Part shown: piece by piece, positions 9,393 through 19,449 of the stretch
Position numbering within the stretch: the stretch's first letter is position 1
How the letters are laid out: each line of letters begins with the position of its first letter
Source of the DNA: Chlamydiota bacterium
Lineage (GTDB): Bacteria; Chlamydiota; Chlamydiia; Chlamydiales; Parachlamydiaceae
Assembly: GCA_013285965.1 (NCBI GenBank)
Contig: JABDGQ010000010.1
Location: 1 to 48,699 of the forward strand
Direction: 5' to 3'
DNA length: 48,699 bases
Program-made: the position numbers and the translations under genes
The notes under the pieces: generated by a model
The model's database searches: none
The model's input: only the letters and a program-made list of their open reading frames with translations
Told to the model about the DNA's origin: nothing

Positions 9393-10784
9393 TTATGTTC
9401 TAGCGACAGTTTTTGATGAATTTAAGACATGATGCTGTGCCTGAGGATTTTGCCTAGCACGCACGTCTGCAGCTGTAATTGACCATAGTGGTAAAAGTGC
9501 TATAGTTGAGATAACACAACACGACAGCATTGTCCAATAAAAACCATCCCATCCAAGCGTTTGGGTAATTGCTCCCAATGGATAACCAGCACAAGCGGCC
9601 CCTACGTAAGCAAAAAAGCCCACAAAACCTGTCGAAGTTGCTACCGCTCGTTTATGTGATAATTCAGCCGCCGCCAAGCCAATCATCATTTGCGGACCAA
9701 AAATAGAAAAACCGATTAAAAACATAAAAATCGAATCTAGCAACACATAGCCTGCTGGAATATACCAAAATAAAGCAATCGAAAGGAGCATCCCAATTGC
9801 AAAAATCACATTAATAGGACCTCTTTTAGCATTAAATAAATGGTCTGAAGACCACCCTGCTACTAAAATGCCAAAGAATCCGCCAACTTCAAATAAAGAA
9901 ACACACCCATTTGCCCCAATGCTACTATATCCTTTTGACTCTACTAAAAATAAGGCTGTCCAATCATTTACACCAGTACGCACAGCATAAACAAAAAAAT
10001 AGGCGGCTGCTAATAGCCACATATAGGGGTTTTGAAAAACATACAGTGTTAACAATTGGCGTGTAGTGAGATTGCTGTCACCTTCCGCCTCTATCTTATC
10101 CATGTGATCATTGCGGAATTTTTCAATAGGTGGCAATCCTAGCGACTGCGGCGTATCGCGCAAACGATTAATTAAAAAGAGGCCCACCAAAATACACAAA
10201 ACACCAGGAACATACATAGCATAACGCCAACCAAAATATTCCAATGCCACGCCCGCTACCCAAGGAATGAGAAATCCGCCAACATTGTGCGACACGCTCC
10301 AAGTCGACCACCAGGAACCTCTTTCAGAGTGTGAGTACCACTGCGTTAACAAGCGGGCAGAAGCAGGCCAGCCAAATCCTTGAAACCAACCATTTAAACC
10401 CCAAAATATGGAAAAGAAGATAATAGATGAAGATAAGCCAAAACCGATATTACATATACCTGTGAATATCAAACCAAGAGCCATTAAATAACGAGGATTA
10501 GTGCGATCCGCAATTACGCCGCTGGCAAATTTACTCATACCGTAAGTAATTGATAATATGGTACCGAGTATACCTAATTGCCCTTTATCAAAACCTAAGT
10601 CCTGGATCAAGCCAGGCATTGCAAAAGTAAAGCTTTTACGCGTGAAATAATAAAAAGCGTAACCGATGAACATCGAATAGAGAATGCGGATACGCCAATA
10701 TTTATATTCTTGACGTGCTTTTTCTTTGTTTTTTATTTCTGGAATATAAGGCGCTGGTTGCATGAATCCAAATAGTGTGCTCAC
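9393..10784 (-). CDS. uhpC: Hexose-phosphate antiporter, MFS organophosphate family
   Basis: Imports sugar phosphate in exchange for phosphate across the inner membrane; chlamydiae use it to take up host glucose 6-phosphate. The start is set at GTG 10782-10784 because AAGGAG stands four bases upstream; an earlier in-frame TTG at 10820 lacks a site. The 463-residue protein has about twelve membrane segments and the UhpT/GlpT/UhpC signatures YYFTRKSF, the loop GVIADRTNPR, and the QGFGWPASARLL region before TM5. A central cytoplasmic loop (about residues 210-240) separates the halves. It heads a probable uhpC-dnaE-exported protein unit, as in Chlamydia (CT544-546). Confidence 0.92.
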   Translation of the reverse strand: MSTLFGFMQPAPYIPEIKNKEKARQEYKYWRIRILYSMFIGYAFYYFTRKSFTFAMPGLIQDLGFDKGQLGILGTILSITYGMSKFASGVIADRTNPRYLMALGLIFTGICNIGFGLSSSIIFFSIFWGLNGWFQGFGWPASARLLTQWYSHSERGSWWSTWSVSHNVGGFLIPWVAGVALEYFGWRYAMYVPGVLCILVGLFLINRLRDTPQSLGLPPIEKFRNDHMDKIEAEGDSNLTTRQLLTLYVFQNPYMWLLAAAYFFVYAVRTGVNDWTALFLVESKGYSSIGANGCVSLFEVGGFFGILVAGWSSDHLFNAKRGPINVIFAIGMLLSIALFWYIPAGYVLLDSIFMFLIGFSIFGPQMMIGLAAAELSHKRAVATSTGFVGFFAYVGAACAGYPLGAITQTLGWDGFYWTMLSCCVISTIALLPLWSITAADVRARQNPQAQHHVLNSSKTVART

Positions 10785-11071
10785 ATTTCTCCTTAAATCC
10801 CTAAAACATGTTATATCCAAGTTAATGACAAACTAACGTATCTATGACTAACAGTTTAGACTATTTTACTTTAAATCGCAACCGCAAAACTTGCAATACA
10901 TAGTCAAAAACTCCAAAAAAATAGCCCTTCCTTTTTTAAGCTAAAAAAAATTAGCTATTTTTGAATCTATTTTTAGTATAGTTTGATTAAAAAAATACAA
11001 AGCTTTAAGATGCATGGGCACGCGGATTCATTAATAAAAAAATAGAGGCCTTTCCACCGAGCAATGATAGA
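10785..11071. other. Divergent intergenic region, 287 bp
   Basis: Lies between the divergent uhpC and sctD-like genes, so both promoters should be here, but no pair of boxes stands out. An imperfect hairpin of A/T-rich arms (CAAAAAAATAGC near 10913-10924 with GCTATTTTTG at 10954-10963) is visible. No gene is seen. Confidence 0.5.
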
Positions 11072-13279
11072 ATGAACGACAGCAATTTTGCCATGGTGAG
11101 GCTGACATTAAAAGTTTCCTCAGGATCAGAGATACACTTATTCAACAAACCAATTATTGTTATTGGAAGCACAGCTGCCAATGCTGATCTGACCCTTTCT
11201 GGTCCTACTATAAAGCCAATCCATCTTAAAATAATCAACCAAGACAAATCTTTGGTTTTGATTAACGAAGCCAATGATCCCTTTGCTACTGTTAATGATC
11301 AACCATTTGGCAAAAGTCACTTGCAGTCTGGCGATTTAATCAATATTGAACAAAATACTATTTTATTTGAGTTATTGCCCTCATCAGCAATTGGCCATAA
11401 TCATGCTCTAAAAGAGATTAAAAATTTATTTTCAACAAATACTAGCCCCCCTGAAGAGCAAATCACTCTTAATCCCTTTATGCTTTCTTTTGAAGGAGAG
11501 GTAAATCCTTTAGAAAGCAACGAATGGCAAACTGTTTGCCTAGATAATTACGCTCAAATTCCACCAAACCCTAATGCTAATAGCACTTCTTCTTCCCTGT
11601 CAACAAATTCTGAAAATTCGCAAAACATAGCTGCCTTAAATGATATTGTCACAAACGATACCGGACAAAATGATACAACTATAGAGCGTAAGCATACTGT
11701 TAGCTTAAAAGATGACTATTTACGCTACCTTGAAGATGATAATCAAAATAATGAAAGTGTTTATAGCAATGCCACAGATCGGAGTCATCTCTATCAAGCT
11801 TGGAAATGGATTTTGGTGTTTATTTTTTCGCTACTGACCATTTCCGCTGCTTCTGGCACTATTATTTACTTTAGCGTGAGTGACAAAGCCGAGGCACAGG
11901 AAACAAAAATCGCACAAGCCATGGCTGATATTGCCATGGCGCTCATGCATGCTCAGATGGCAAATCTTATCCCCGAAAACCAAAACTGGTCAGACACCGA
12001 TTTTTTAAAAACGAATTTGCTAACCATTTTAAACGACAATAAATCGCATGCTTTTCACATTGACGCGCAAAACCAATTTAGTTGCTGTCCATATAGTTTA
12101 CGCATTTACACTAGTTGCGATTTAGCCCATTTTCTACTTATTGCACAACCAGCTCCCAGCTTATTGAATTGGTTAATACCAAAATCCATTGTAGCTGTGG
12201 ATTCGCATTTAATGGAATTGCGCATTTTAAAAGACATACGTGCATTAAATCGTTTATTAATGAATCCAGATCCTCTTGATAATTTTAACGGCAAAGAAAT
12301 TACTGCAACGATTAAGCAAGGCGAAGTGATGTCACTATCTACTCTTGCACGTGATTCGGGTCTGACAGATTTTGCTCCTCCAGAAAATATTGCTTGGATG
12401 CGCCCTGGCTCTGACAATTTTATTTACGCAGCACCACGTTATCATCGCATTAGCCAAACAGTTTTTCAAAAAATATTAGATTATAACACTTCATTACATG
12501 CTACAGATGAATATGTAGCCCCTATAGAGGAATTGGAGTGTTTTACACGCCATGATCAATTAGTTTTATATTGCGATAAGGGAGAGGAAGAAGCACAAAA
12601 CTTAAGAAACATTTTCCGTACCTTGCTACCAAATAATAAAATGCTTTTTGGCTGCATTTCATTAACGCCAGCAGGTGAAATTGAGCGTGCCTTTTTGCTT
12701 AAGGACGAAGAAAGCGATCTACAAGGCAACTCTTCTGGCACACACACGCATCAAGAAAATTTTGCTATAACTAATGATGCTAAGCCTTCCTCTAGCATTG
12801 TGCAGACTAATAATTTAACACCAAATGATAACAGCAACACAAGTGATATTGCGCAGATTTCAGCTATTGAACAACACCCTGTTTATTTAAAGTTGCATGA
12901 AATCGTCCTGATGCGCAAGCAATCTTTGCAACCTCTAGCAGCCACACTCAATGAACTGATGCAACTTGATGTTGAAACACCATTAAATAATTTTACTGAA
13001 GCTTTTTCCGCGCAAGTTAATGATTATTTAACCGTAAGTTCTGCCTATGCACAATTATGGCACACAACACTATTAGATTTACGCAAACAATATGATAAGT
13101 TATCGACAGAAGAGTTTGAGCAAATTATTCAAAAAATACCATTTACTGCTTTTATGCTAGAAAATACCAAAACATTGTTACCGGACAACTCTGCGACAAA
13201 AGAGGTTGAAGATGGACAACATTATCAGACAATAGACTTAGGTGAAGAGACAGAGCTGCAAACTTCGAAAGAAGTCTAA
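11072..13279 (+). CDS. sctD: Type III secretion inner-membrane ring protein, SctD/CdsD-like
   Basis: The 735-residue protein has an N-terminal FHA-like beta domain (about residues 20-102; IVIGSTAANADLTL and IHLKI), an acidic Ser/Asn-rich cytoplasmic linker, one membrane helix (about 246-268, WILVFIFSLLTISAA), and a long periplasmic part with alpha/beta ring-building-like regions and a coiled C-terminus. FHA - single TM - periplasmic domain is the SctD/YscD/PrgH plan, and chlamydial CdsD has an enlarged FHA form. The classical FHA GR and SxxH positions are only partly kept. The ATG at 11072 lacks a clear ribosome site; ATG at 11093 is an alternative. The last codons and the TAA are formed by an end of the interspersed repeat. 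The gene is not beside other secretion genes here. Confidence 0.72.
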   Translation: MNDSNFAMVRLTLKVSSGSEIHLFNKPIIVIGSTAANADLTLSGPTIKPIHLKIINQDKSLVLINEANDPFATVNDQPFGKSHLQSGDLINIEQNTILFELLPSSAIGHNHALKEIKNLFSTNTSPPEEQITLNPFMLSFEGEVNPLESNEWQTVCLDNYAQIPPNPNANSTSSSLSTNSENSQNIAALNDIVTNDTGQNDTTIERKHTVSLKDDYLRYLEDDNQNNESVYSNATDRSHLYQAWKWILVFIFSLLTISAASGTIIYFSVSDKAEAQETKIAQAMADIAMALMHAQMANLIPENQNWSDTDFLKTNLLTILNDNKSHAFHIDAQNQFSCCPYSLRIYTSCDLAHFLLIAQPAPSLLNWLIPKSIVAVDSHLMELRILKDIRALNRLLMNPDPLDNFNGKEITATIKQGEVMSLSTLARDSGLTDFAPPENIAWMRPGSDNFIYAAPRYHRISQTVFQKILDYNTSLHATDEYVAPIEELECFTRHDQLVLYCDKGEEEAQNLRNIFRTLLPNNKMLFGCISLTPAGEIERAFLLKDEESDLQGNSSGTHTHQENFAITNDAKPSSSIVQTNNLTPNDNSNTSDIAQISAIEQHPVYLKLHEIVLMRKQSLQPLAATLNELMQLDVETPLNNFTEAFSAQVNDYLTVSSAYAQLWHTTLLDLRKQYDKLSTEEFEQIIQKIPFTAFMLENTKTLLPDNSATKEVEDGQHYQTIDLGEETELQTSKEV
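13264..13278. repeat. Single end of TIR family overlapping a stop codon
   Basis: TTCGAAAGAAGTCTA matches the right end of the 164-bp element. It encodes the last residues (SKEV) of the SctD-like protein, and its terminal TA starts the TAA stop. Confidence 0.75.
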
Positions 13280-13294
13280 TGAAAGAAAAGAAAA

Positions 13295-13325
13295 AACCCT
13301 CATTGCAAGCAATGCAATGAGGGTT
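13295..13325 (-). terminator. Rho-independent terminator of groEL (bidirectional)
   Basis: A perfect 13-bp stem (13295-13307 with 13313-13325; AACCCTCATTGCA and its complement) with a five-base loop. On the minus strand it is followed by a T-rich tract, 16 bp after the groEL stop. It also lies after the convergent sctD-like gene and may stop both. Confidence 0.88.
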
Positions 13326-13341
13326 AAAACAACAGATTATG

Positions 13342-14979
<1,638 letters not shown>

Positions 14980-15012
14980 TTAAAATCTCCTACTGAATTA
15001 TTTTATCTTCTT

Positions 15013-15333
15013 TTACGGTTGGACAATGGCAATAATATCACCGGCGCGCAATACAACAAATTCTTCGTCATCAAGCAGTACTTCTTGACCTGAATATTTT
15101 TCCATTAAAATGATATCACCTTCGCGCACAGGCATAGGAATTAATGCAGCATCCTTATCTTTTTTTCCGGCTCCAATTGCCACCACTTCAGCTTGTTCTT
15201 GTTTTTTCTTAGCAGTATCAGGCAGAATGATTCCACCTTTTAATTTTTCTTCAGCAGCTAAGCGACGTACTAGCACACGATCGCCAAGAGGTTTGAATTT
15301 AGTAGAAATTTTGCTGTTTTGTGCTTGTGCCAT
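15013..15333 (-). CDS. groES: Co-chaperonin GroES (10 kDa)
   Basis: Heptameric lid of the GroEL chamber. The start is set at ATG 15331-15333, with AAGGAGA six to seven bases upstream; the in-frame ATG at 15354 would add seven residues and has no site. The 106-residue product has the family core KPLGDRVLVRRL, the mobile-loop region (GGIILPDTAKKK), and GDIILMEKYSGQEV near the end. It has a slightly extended N-terminus (AQAQNSKISTKF). It is first in a groES-groEL unit with pepF just upstream on the same strand, as in Chlamydia. Confidence 0.97.
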   Translation of the reverse strand: MAQAQNSKISTKFKPLGDRVLVRRLAAEEKLKGGIILPDTAKKKQEQAEVVAIGAGKKDKDAALIPMPVREGDIILMEKYSGQEVLLDDEEFVVLRAGDIIAIVQP

Positions 15334-15371
15334 AAATATCTCCTTTTTAATCATCTTTCGTTTAATTGAAA

Positions 15372-15377
15372 TTATAG
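15372..15377 (-). promoter_or_regulatory. Candidate -10 box of groES-groEL
   Basis: On the minus strand this reads TATAAT, 38 bp upstream of the groES ATG and downstream of the CIRCE-like site. The -35 region is weak (TTTCAA, 16 bp upstream). Confidence 0.4.
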
Positions 15378-15439
15378 GCTTGGTTTAAGAGCTTGAAAGC
15401 TGAAACTGTACCTCAAGAGCTTTTTTTTAGCAATCATAA

Positions 15440-15466
15440 TTAGCACTAACTAGCACTCATTGCTAA
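15440..15466 (-). promoter_or_regulatory. CIRCE-like HrcA operator
   Basis: On the plus strand TTAGCACTA, nine bases, then CATTGCTAA. Against the CIRCE consensus TTAGCACTC-N9-GAGTGCTAA the halves match 8/9 and 7/9. The spacer holds another TAGCACT, so three half-site-like units are packed together. It lies about 107 bp upstream of the groES start. HrcA repression of groES-groEL through CIRCE is established in Chlamydia. Confidence 0.75.
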
Positions 15467-15484
15467 CAAGCTATCTTCTACGTT

Positions 15485-15499
15485 TTGAAAAGAAGTCTA
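15485..15499. repeat. Single end of TIR family overlapping the pepF stop
   Basis: TTGAAAAGAAGTCTA matches the right end of the 164-bp element with one change. Its terminal CTA is, on the minus strand, the TAG stop codon of pepF. Confidence 0.7.
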
Positions 15500-17314
15500 T
15501 TGCCGTTCAATCTCCTCTAATATATTTTCCAATTCATCAAGTAGTCTTTCAAAAATTGTAATGGCAGACTTAACTGGCGCCGACGTAGTCATATCCACTC
15601 CCGCTTCTTTGAGCGATTCGATTGGATATTGACTAGACCCTTTTTTTAAAAAGTTTAAATATGCTGTTTGATCATTTATGTCGCCATGCACTACTTTTTC
15701 GGAAAGCGCTAATGCAGCGCTAATGCCAGTAGCATATTGGAAAACATAATAATCATAATAAAAATGAGGAATACGAGCCCATTCTACATCAATTTCATCG
15801 TCGATAATTGTGTTTGGACCAAAATAAAGTTGATTCAATTTACGATACTTTTCTTTTAAAAGTATTGGAGTAATGGGGATAGACTGCTCAGCCTGTTGAT
15901 GAATGAATAGTTCAAATTCAGCAAACATTGTTTGACGAAATAAAGTGGCCCTAATATCTTCAATTTTTTGATTAATAAGGAAGAATTTTTCATGAGGATC
16001 TGTGCAACGCTCCAACATCAAACGCATTAATAAATCTTCATTAAAAGTCGAAGCTACTTCAGCTAAAAATATCGGGTAATCACTATAATGGTACGGTTGA
16101 TGTTCTCTACTATATAAGCTATGCATACTATGTCCAGCTTCATGTGCTAGGGTGAATACATCGCGTAAAATATTTTTATAGTTCATCAAAATGTACGGAA
16201 AGCTATCATAGCAACCACTTGAGTAAGCCCCCGAGCGTTTATTTTGATTTTCATAACGATCTACCCAACGTTGTTCTTGCAGACCTTTGGCCAATAATTG
16301 TTGATACTCTGCTCCAAGCGGTGCTACAGATTCTATCACAAGAGCTTCGGCCTCTTGATATGGCATGCGAATATCGACAGCAGCCGTTAATGGCACATAA
16401 ATATCATAGAGATGTTGTTCATCTAGTTTTAAAATGCGTTGACGTAATGACATATAGCGATGCAAAACAGGTAATCCATCATGTACGGCTTCAATTAAGG
16501 CATGATAAACCGCTGTATTAATACTATTGGGATACAAGGCGGCATCTAAACAGGAATTAAATTGACGCGCTCGTGCATTAAATAAATGTGCTTGTACCTG
16601 CCCGTTCAATAGCTCGCATAAAGTATTTTCATATTCTGCAAATTTACGATGATATTTGATAAAACTATCTTTACGCAATGTACGATCTTGATCGCGTATA
16701 TACATACCAAACTTGCCATGTGTTAGGTCGTGAGACAAATCTTTACTGTCCACTACAGATTCAAATTTAAAATCAGCATCATTAATAGAGCTAAAAGCTT
16801 TATGGGCAGTTTGCAAAGATTGTGCTGCTAGTGCTAATAATTTTTCTTGTTCTGGTGGTAATGTATGAGCTTTTAAACGAATTATTTTTTCAATATAAAA
16901 ATGGTAATCTTTTAGAATAGGTGCCTGTAATAATTCATCTAAGGAACTTGTTGGCAGAGCTAGCAACGCTGGTTGAAACCAAGCTGATTCTTGTGCGAAA
17001 GCGTGCAAATAGGAAAGGATTCTTTCATGTGCATTTTTAAATTTTGTATCGACAATGTTTTCATCATGACGTAAGTGTGCGTAGGTATACGCTTTAACAA
17101 GTTTTCGTTCGATGTTTAGTAAGAGATCCAATGCTTTTTTTACATTTTCAGGTTTGCTCAAGTCATGTACGCTCGAAGCTAGGCTTGGCCAGTACTTACC
17201 CTGTTGAGTACTTTCTAATAGACCTTTAAAATCGTTTTCCCAATCGTTTAAAGATTGATAAAAATTTTCCACGTCCCAGCGATTTTCAATAGGCACCTCT
17301 GCACGAACAATCAT
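15497..17314 (-). CDS. pepF: Oligoendopeptidase F, M3 zinc metallopeptidase
   Basis: Cytoplasmic metallopeptidase that cleaves short peptides. The start is set at ATG 17312-17314 because GGAGAG lies four bases upstream; an in-frame TTG at 17326 overlaps that site. The 605-residue protein shows the M3 signature LAHEAGHSMHS (HExxH, about residues 385-390) and the third zinc ligand in FLAEVASTFNE. Helices before and after form the usual closed channel. It is upstream of groES on the same strand with a 160-bp gap containing the CIRCE-like site; the order pepF-groES-groEL is chlamydial. The stop codon is provided by a repeat end. Confidence 0.95.
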   Translation of the reverse strand: MIVRAEVPIENRWDVENFYQSLNDWENDFKGLLESTQQGKYWPSLASSVHDLSKPENVKKALDLLLNIERKLVKAYTYAHLRHDENIVDTKFKNAHERILSYLHAFAQESAWFQPALLALPTSSLDELLQAPILKDYHFYIEKIIRLKAHTLPPEQEKLLALAAQSLQTAHKAFSSINDADFKFESVVDSKDLSHDLTHGKFGMYIRDQDRTLRKDSFIKYHRKFAEYENTLCELLNGQVQAHLFNARARQFNSCLDAALYPNSINTAVYHALIEAVHDGLPVLHRYMSLRQRILKLDEQHLYDIYVPLTAAVDIRMPYQEAEALVIESVAPLGAEYQQLLAKGLQEQRWVDRYENQNKRSGAYSSGCYDSFPYILMNYKNILRDVFTLAHEAGHSMHSLYSREHQPYHYSDYPIFLAEVASTFNEDLLMRLMLERCTDPHEKFFLINQKIEDIRATLFRQTMFAEFELFIHQQAEQSIPITPILLKEKYRKLNQLYFGPNTIIDDEIDVEWARIPHFYYDYYVFQYATGISAALALSEKVVHGDINDQTAYLNFLKKGSSQYPIESLKEAGVDMTTSAPVKSAITIFERLLDELENILEEIERQ

Positions 17315-17385
17315 GTGGCTCTCCAATTAAGTAACCTGAATTTTAATTTAACGAAATTAGTTGGTGTGTTTAAAATAAAAAAGAT

Positions 17386-17410
17386 TAGACTTTTGTCGTA
17401 AAGAAGTCTA
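17386..17410. repeat. Minimal hairpin of TIR family
   Basis: TAGACTTTTG, five bases, then AAAGAAGTCTA: two facing element ends with almost no interior. It lies 12 bp after the stop of the DUF151 gene. Confidence 0.6.
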
Positions 17411-17421
17411 TTAAAAAATTT

Positions 17422-17838
17422 TCACTCTTCAACTAAAATCACTTTATCCAATACAGCTTGTGTACAGAAAAGTGGCACTTGATTATTAGTAAGAGCCAAA
17501 ATTAAACAGTCACTAGGTCGTGCATCAATTTCAATAATGTGTCGCAAACCATTCATTTGATGTTCAAGAAACATACGGGCATAATAAATAGTATCCTGCA
17601 CATCGTTGATCACAACCTGAATAATGCGCATCTCTATACTATCAAAAATTCTATACATCAACTCATGCGTATTAGGGCGCACACCGGGGGTCTTGGTGAG
17701 GCAGGCCTGTAGAACTTTTCCAATACGCGGATCAGTGTAAATAGCAAAGCGTTTTTCTTGCGCCATTAATATTACTACAGTATAGGCGCGCGTTTGCATT
17801 ATCTTATCAAAAGATAATTGGATAAATTGCGAACTCAC
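17422..17838 (-). CDS. DUF151 bifunctional-nuclease-family protein
   Basis: The family (BFN) includes proteins with RNase/DNase activity in plants and conserved bacterial proteins of unclear role. The 138-residue product has the family's core pattern: LQACLTKTPGVRPNTHELM, VVINDVQDTIYYARM, and the signature IDARPSDCLILALTNNQVP. The start is GTG at 17836-17838, with GGGAG seven bases upstream. It is probably separately transcribed; the pepF start is 108 bp downstream. The biological substrate is not evident from the sequence. Confidence 0.88.
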   Translation of the reverse strand: MSSQFIQLSFDKIMQTRAYTVVILMAQEKRFAIYTDPRIGKVLQACLTKTPGVRPNTHELMYRIFDSIEMRIIQVVINDVQDTIYYARMFLEHQMNGLRHIIEIDARPSDCLILALTNNQVPLFCTQAVLDKVILVEE

Positions 17839-18007
17839 AAAGATCTCCCGGTGTGTAAAGGCAAAATTTAATCAGCTATCTTTGGAAACAAAAAAAACGT
17901 CAAATAATCATTTTAACTAGCGAATAAAGTCCCCCAAATAAAGTTCCAAAAAGAGCTCTATTTATTTGTAGCAAAAATAGAACAAAAAAGATACAATCAA
18001 ATTTTAA

Positions 18008-18101
18008 CCGGGGACCTCTTAGAATCACACAGTCTGAACCAGGTCAGGACAGGAATGTAGCAGCCTTAAGGATGATGGTGATGCTTAGAGACAATCTCCG
18101 G
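18008..18101 (+). ncRNA. ffs: Small bacterial signal recognition particle RNA (4.5S type)
   Basis: Contains the invariant SRP core GGTCAGGACAGGAATG followed by TAGCAGCC, the Ffh-binding asymmetric loop/tetraloop region. The ends CCGGGGA (18008-18014) and TCTCCGG (18095-18101) pair to close the rod. A run of T follows at 18102-18107 and acts as terminator. The RNA works with Ffh to deliver membrane proteins co-translationally. Its T-tract overlaps the stop codon of the convergent Nudix-cyclase gene. Confidence 0.95.
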
Positions 18102-18105
18102 TTTT

Positions 18106-19308
18106 TTATTTTTCACTTAAATCCTTAGGCACTAAAGCTATTATGCGAGCAGGTGCTTCTGTGCCAGCAGCCGTTTTAATAGGTAATATAAAAATATAGC
18201 TGCCATAAGCAGGTAATGTTTTTAAATTGGCCGCATTTTCGACAATATACTTACCTTGCCCAAGCAAACTTTCATGGACAAAAAAACCATCTGTAGGACG
18301 ATCAGGCGAAAGTGTGTCAATTCCCAGTCCCACAATGTGTCGCTCTAAAAGAAATTTGGCAGCACAGGCCGATACCGAAGGAAAAATATGATTATTGCGA
18401 TACTTAGCCGCATCGTGCCAATAGCGCTCCCAACCTGTACGTATCATCACAAATTGACCTGCCTTGATTTGCCCATATTTTTTTTCATAATTTTCAATAT
18501 CAACTACTGAAACACTGTAACCTTCATCTGCAAACTCAGAGACGTCAATTAAAGCACAAGGTGCTATTAAATCATGTAATTGCAATTGATCAATAGTAAT
18601 GCCATCTTGGATGCAGTGAGCAGGGGCATCAATGTGTGTCCCCATCCCCGCTCCCATTTTAATTTGTTGCACTCTAAATTTTACATCAGCGGCATAATCA
18701 GCATAATCTAATTTTATTTCGTGACGAAATCCGCAACTGCCACTCCAGGAAGGAATGCCTTCATGCAAAGTATGGGTGAGATCTAATAGCATATATCGCT
18801 CAAATAAATGTGCAAGATTACAATCATTGACTTTCACAAGGTTAACGTCATGATAATAATTAATTATAAACTGCCACAATAAGGCTGAACAATTTTCTTT
18901 CCGCAAAGTTTTTGGATCGATCCAAGTTTCTATTAATGTTGGCTTTTCCTTATCATCTAAGCTCAGGCCATCTACTTTGTAGATCATACCAATTTGATAA
19001 AACGTATAACCTTTATTCATCCCCTCATCAGGTACTTTGACTAAAGCCGTTAAATTTGTGATTAATTGCAGAGATTCAAATTGCATGGCTACTTCTTCGA
19101 TAAATTCACGACGCAACGCACCTTCCGCTGTCTCCCCAAACTCTATTCCACCACCAGGGAAATCGAATTTGCCTTTATAGGGACCATTTTCTTGTGTAAT
19201 TAACAAAATTTTTTCATCTTGCATAACAGCGCCATACACACCCAACCTACTAAATTCTCGTGGCTGGCATGGATTCTCTAAAATTTTGACAGAATCTTCT
19301 TTTTTCAT
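18106..19308 (-). CDS. Nudix hydrolase - cyclase-family fusion protein
   Basis: Two enzyme domains in one 400-residue chain. Residues about 20-150 are a Nudix domain with the box starting at G53 (GGIEFGETAEGALRREFIEEV), although the box-ending Gly is Ala. Nudix enzymes cleave nucleoside diphosphates linked to another group. Residues about 172-395 match the cyclase/kynurenine-formamidase-like family: LLDLTHTL, MGTHIDAPAH (H225, D227, H231), and the C-terminal ENAANLKTLP. The first His of the HxGTHxDxPxH metal motif is replaced by Gly, so metal binding may differ. The ATG at 19308 lacks a strong ribosome site. Substrates cannot be deduced. It is divergent from the P-type ATPase gene. Confidence 0.85.
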   Translation of the reverse strand: MKKEDSVKILENPCQPREFSRLGVYGAVMQDEKILLITQENGPYKGKFDFPGGGIEFGETAEGALRREFIEEVAMQFESLQLITNLTALVKVPDEGMNKGYTFYQIGMIYKVDGLSLDDKEKPTLIETWIDPKTLRKENCSALLWQFIINYYHDVNLVKVNDCNLAHLFERYMLLDLTHTLHEGIPSWSGSCGFRHEIKLDYADYAADVKFRVQQIKMGAGMGTHIDAPAHCIQDGITIDQLQLHDLIAPCALIDVSEFADEGYSVSVVDIENYEKKYGQIKAGQFVMIRTGWERYWHDAAKYRNNHIFPSVSACAAKFLLERHIVGLGIDTLSPDRPTDGFFVHESLLGQGKYIVENAANLKTLPAYGSYIFILPIKTAAGTEAPARIIALVPKDLSEK

Positions 19309-19357
19309 AATAAAAATGAATTCAGGTTAATATATTATGGGGCCTATGCATAAACAA

Positions 19358-19426
19358 TAGACTTATGCATAATTTGAATAAACGCTATTCAAATTATGCA
19401 TAAGGTGAGAGTATATAAGAAGTCTA
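19358..19426. repeat. Large palindrome bounded by TIR-family ends
   Basis: A perfect 19-bp inverted repeat (19362-19380 with 19386-19404; arm CTTATGCATAATTTGAATA) with a five-base loop. The whole begins TAGACTT and ends AAGAAGTCTA, as in the interspersed family. It lies between divergent genes, just upstream of the P-type ATPase start, so it may be an operator-like or attenuator structure, or only a variant repeat. Confidence 0.7.
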
Positions 19427-19449
19427 ATATAGAAATTTGAGTTAGCACT

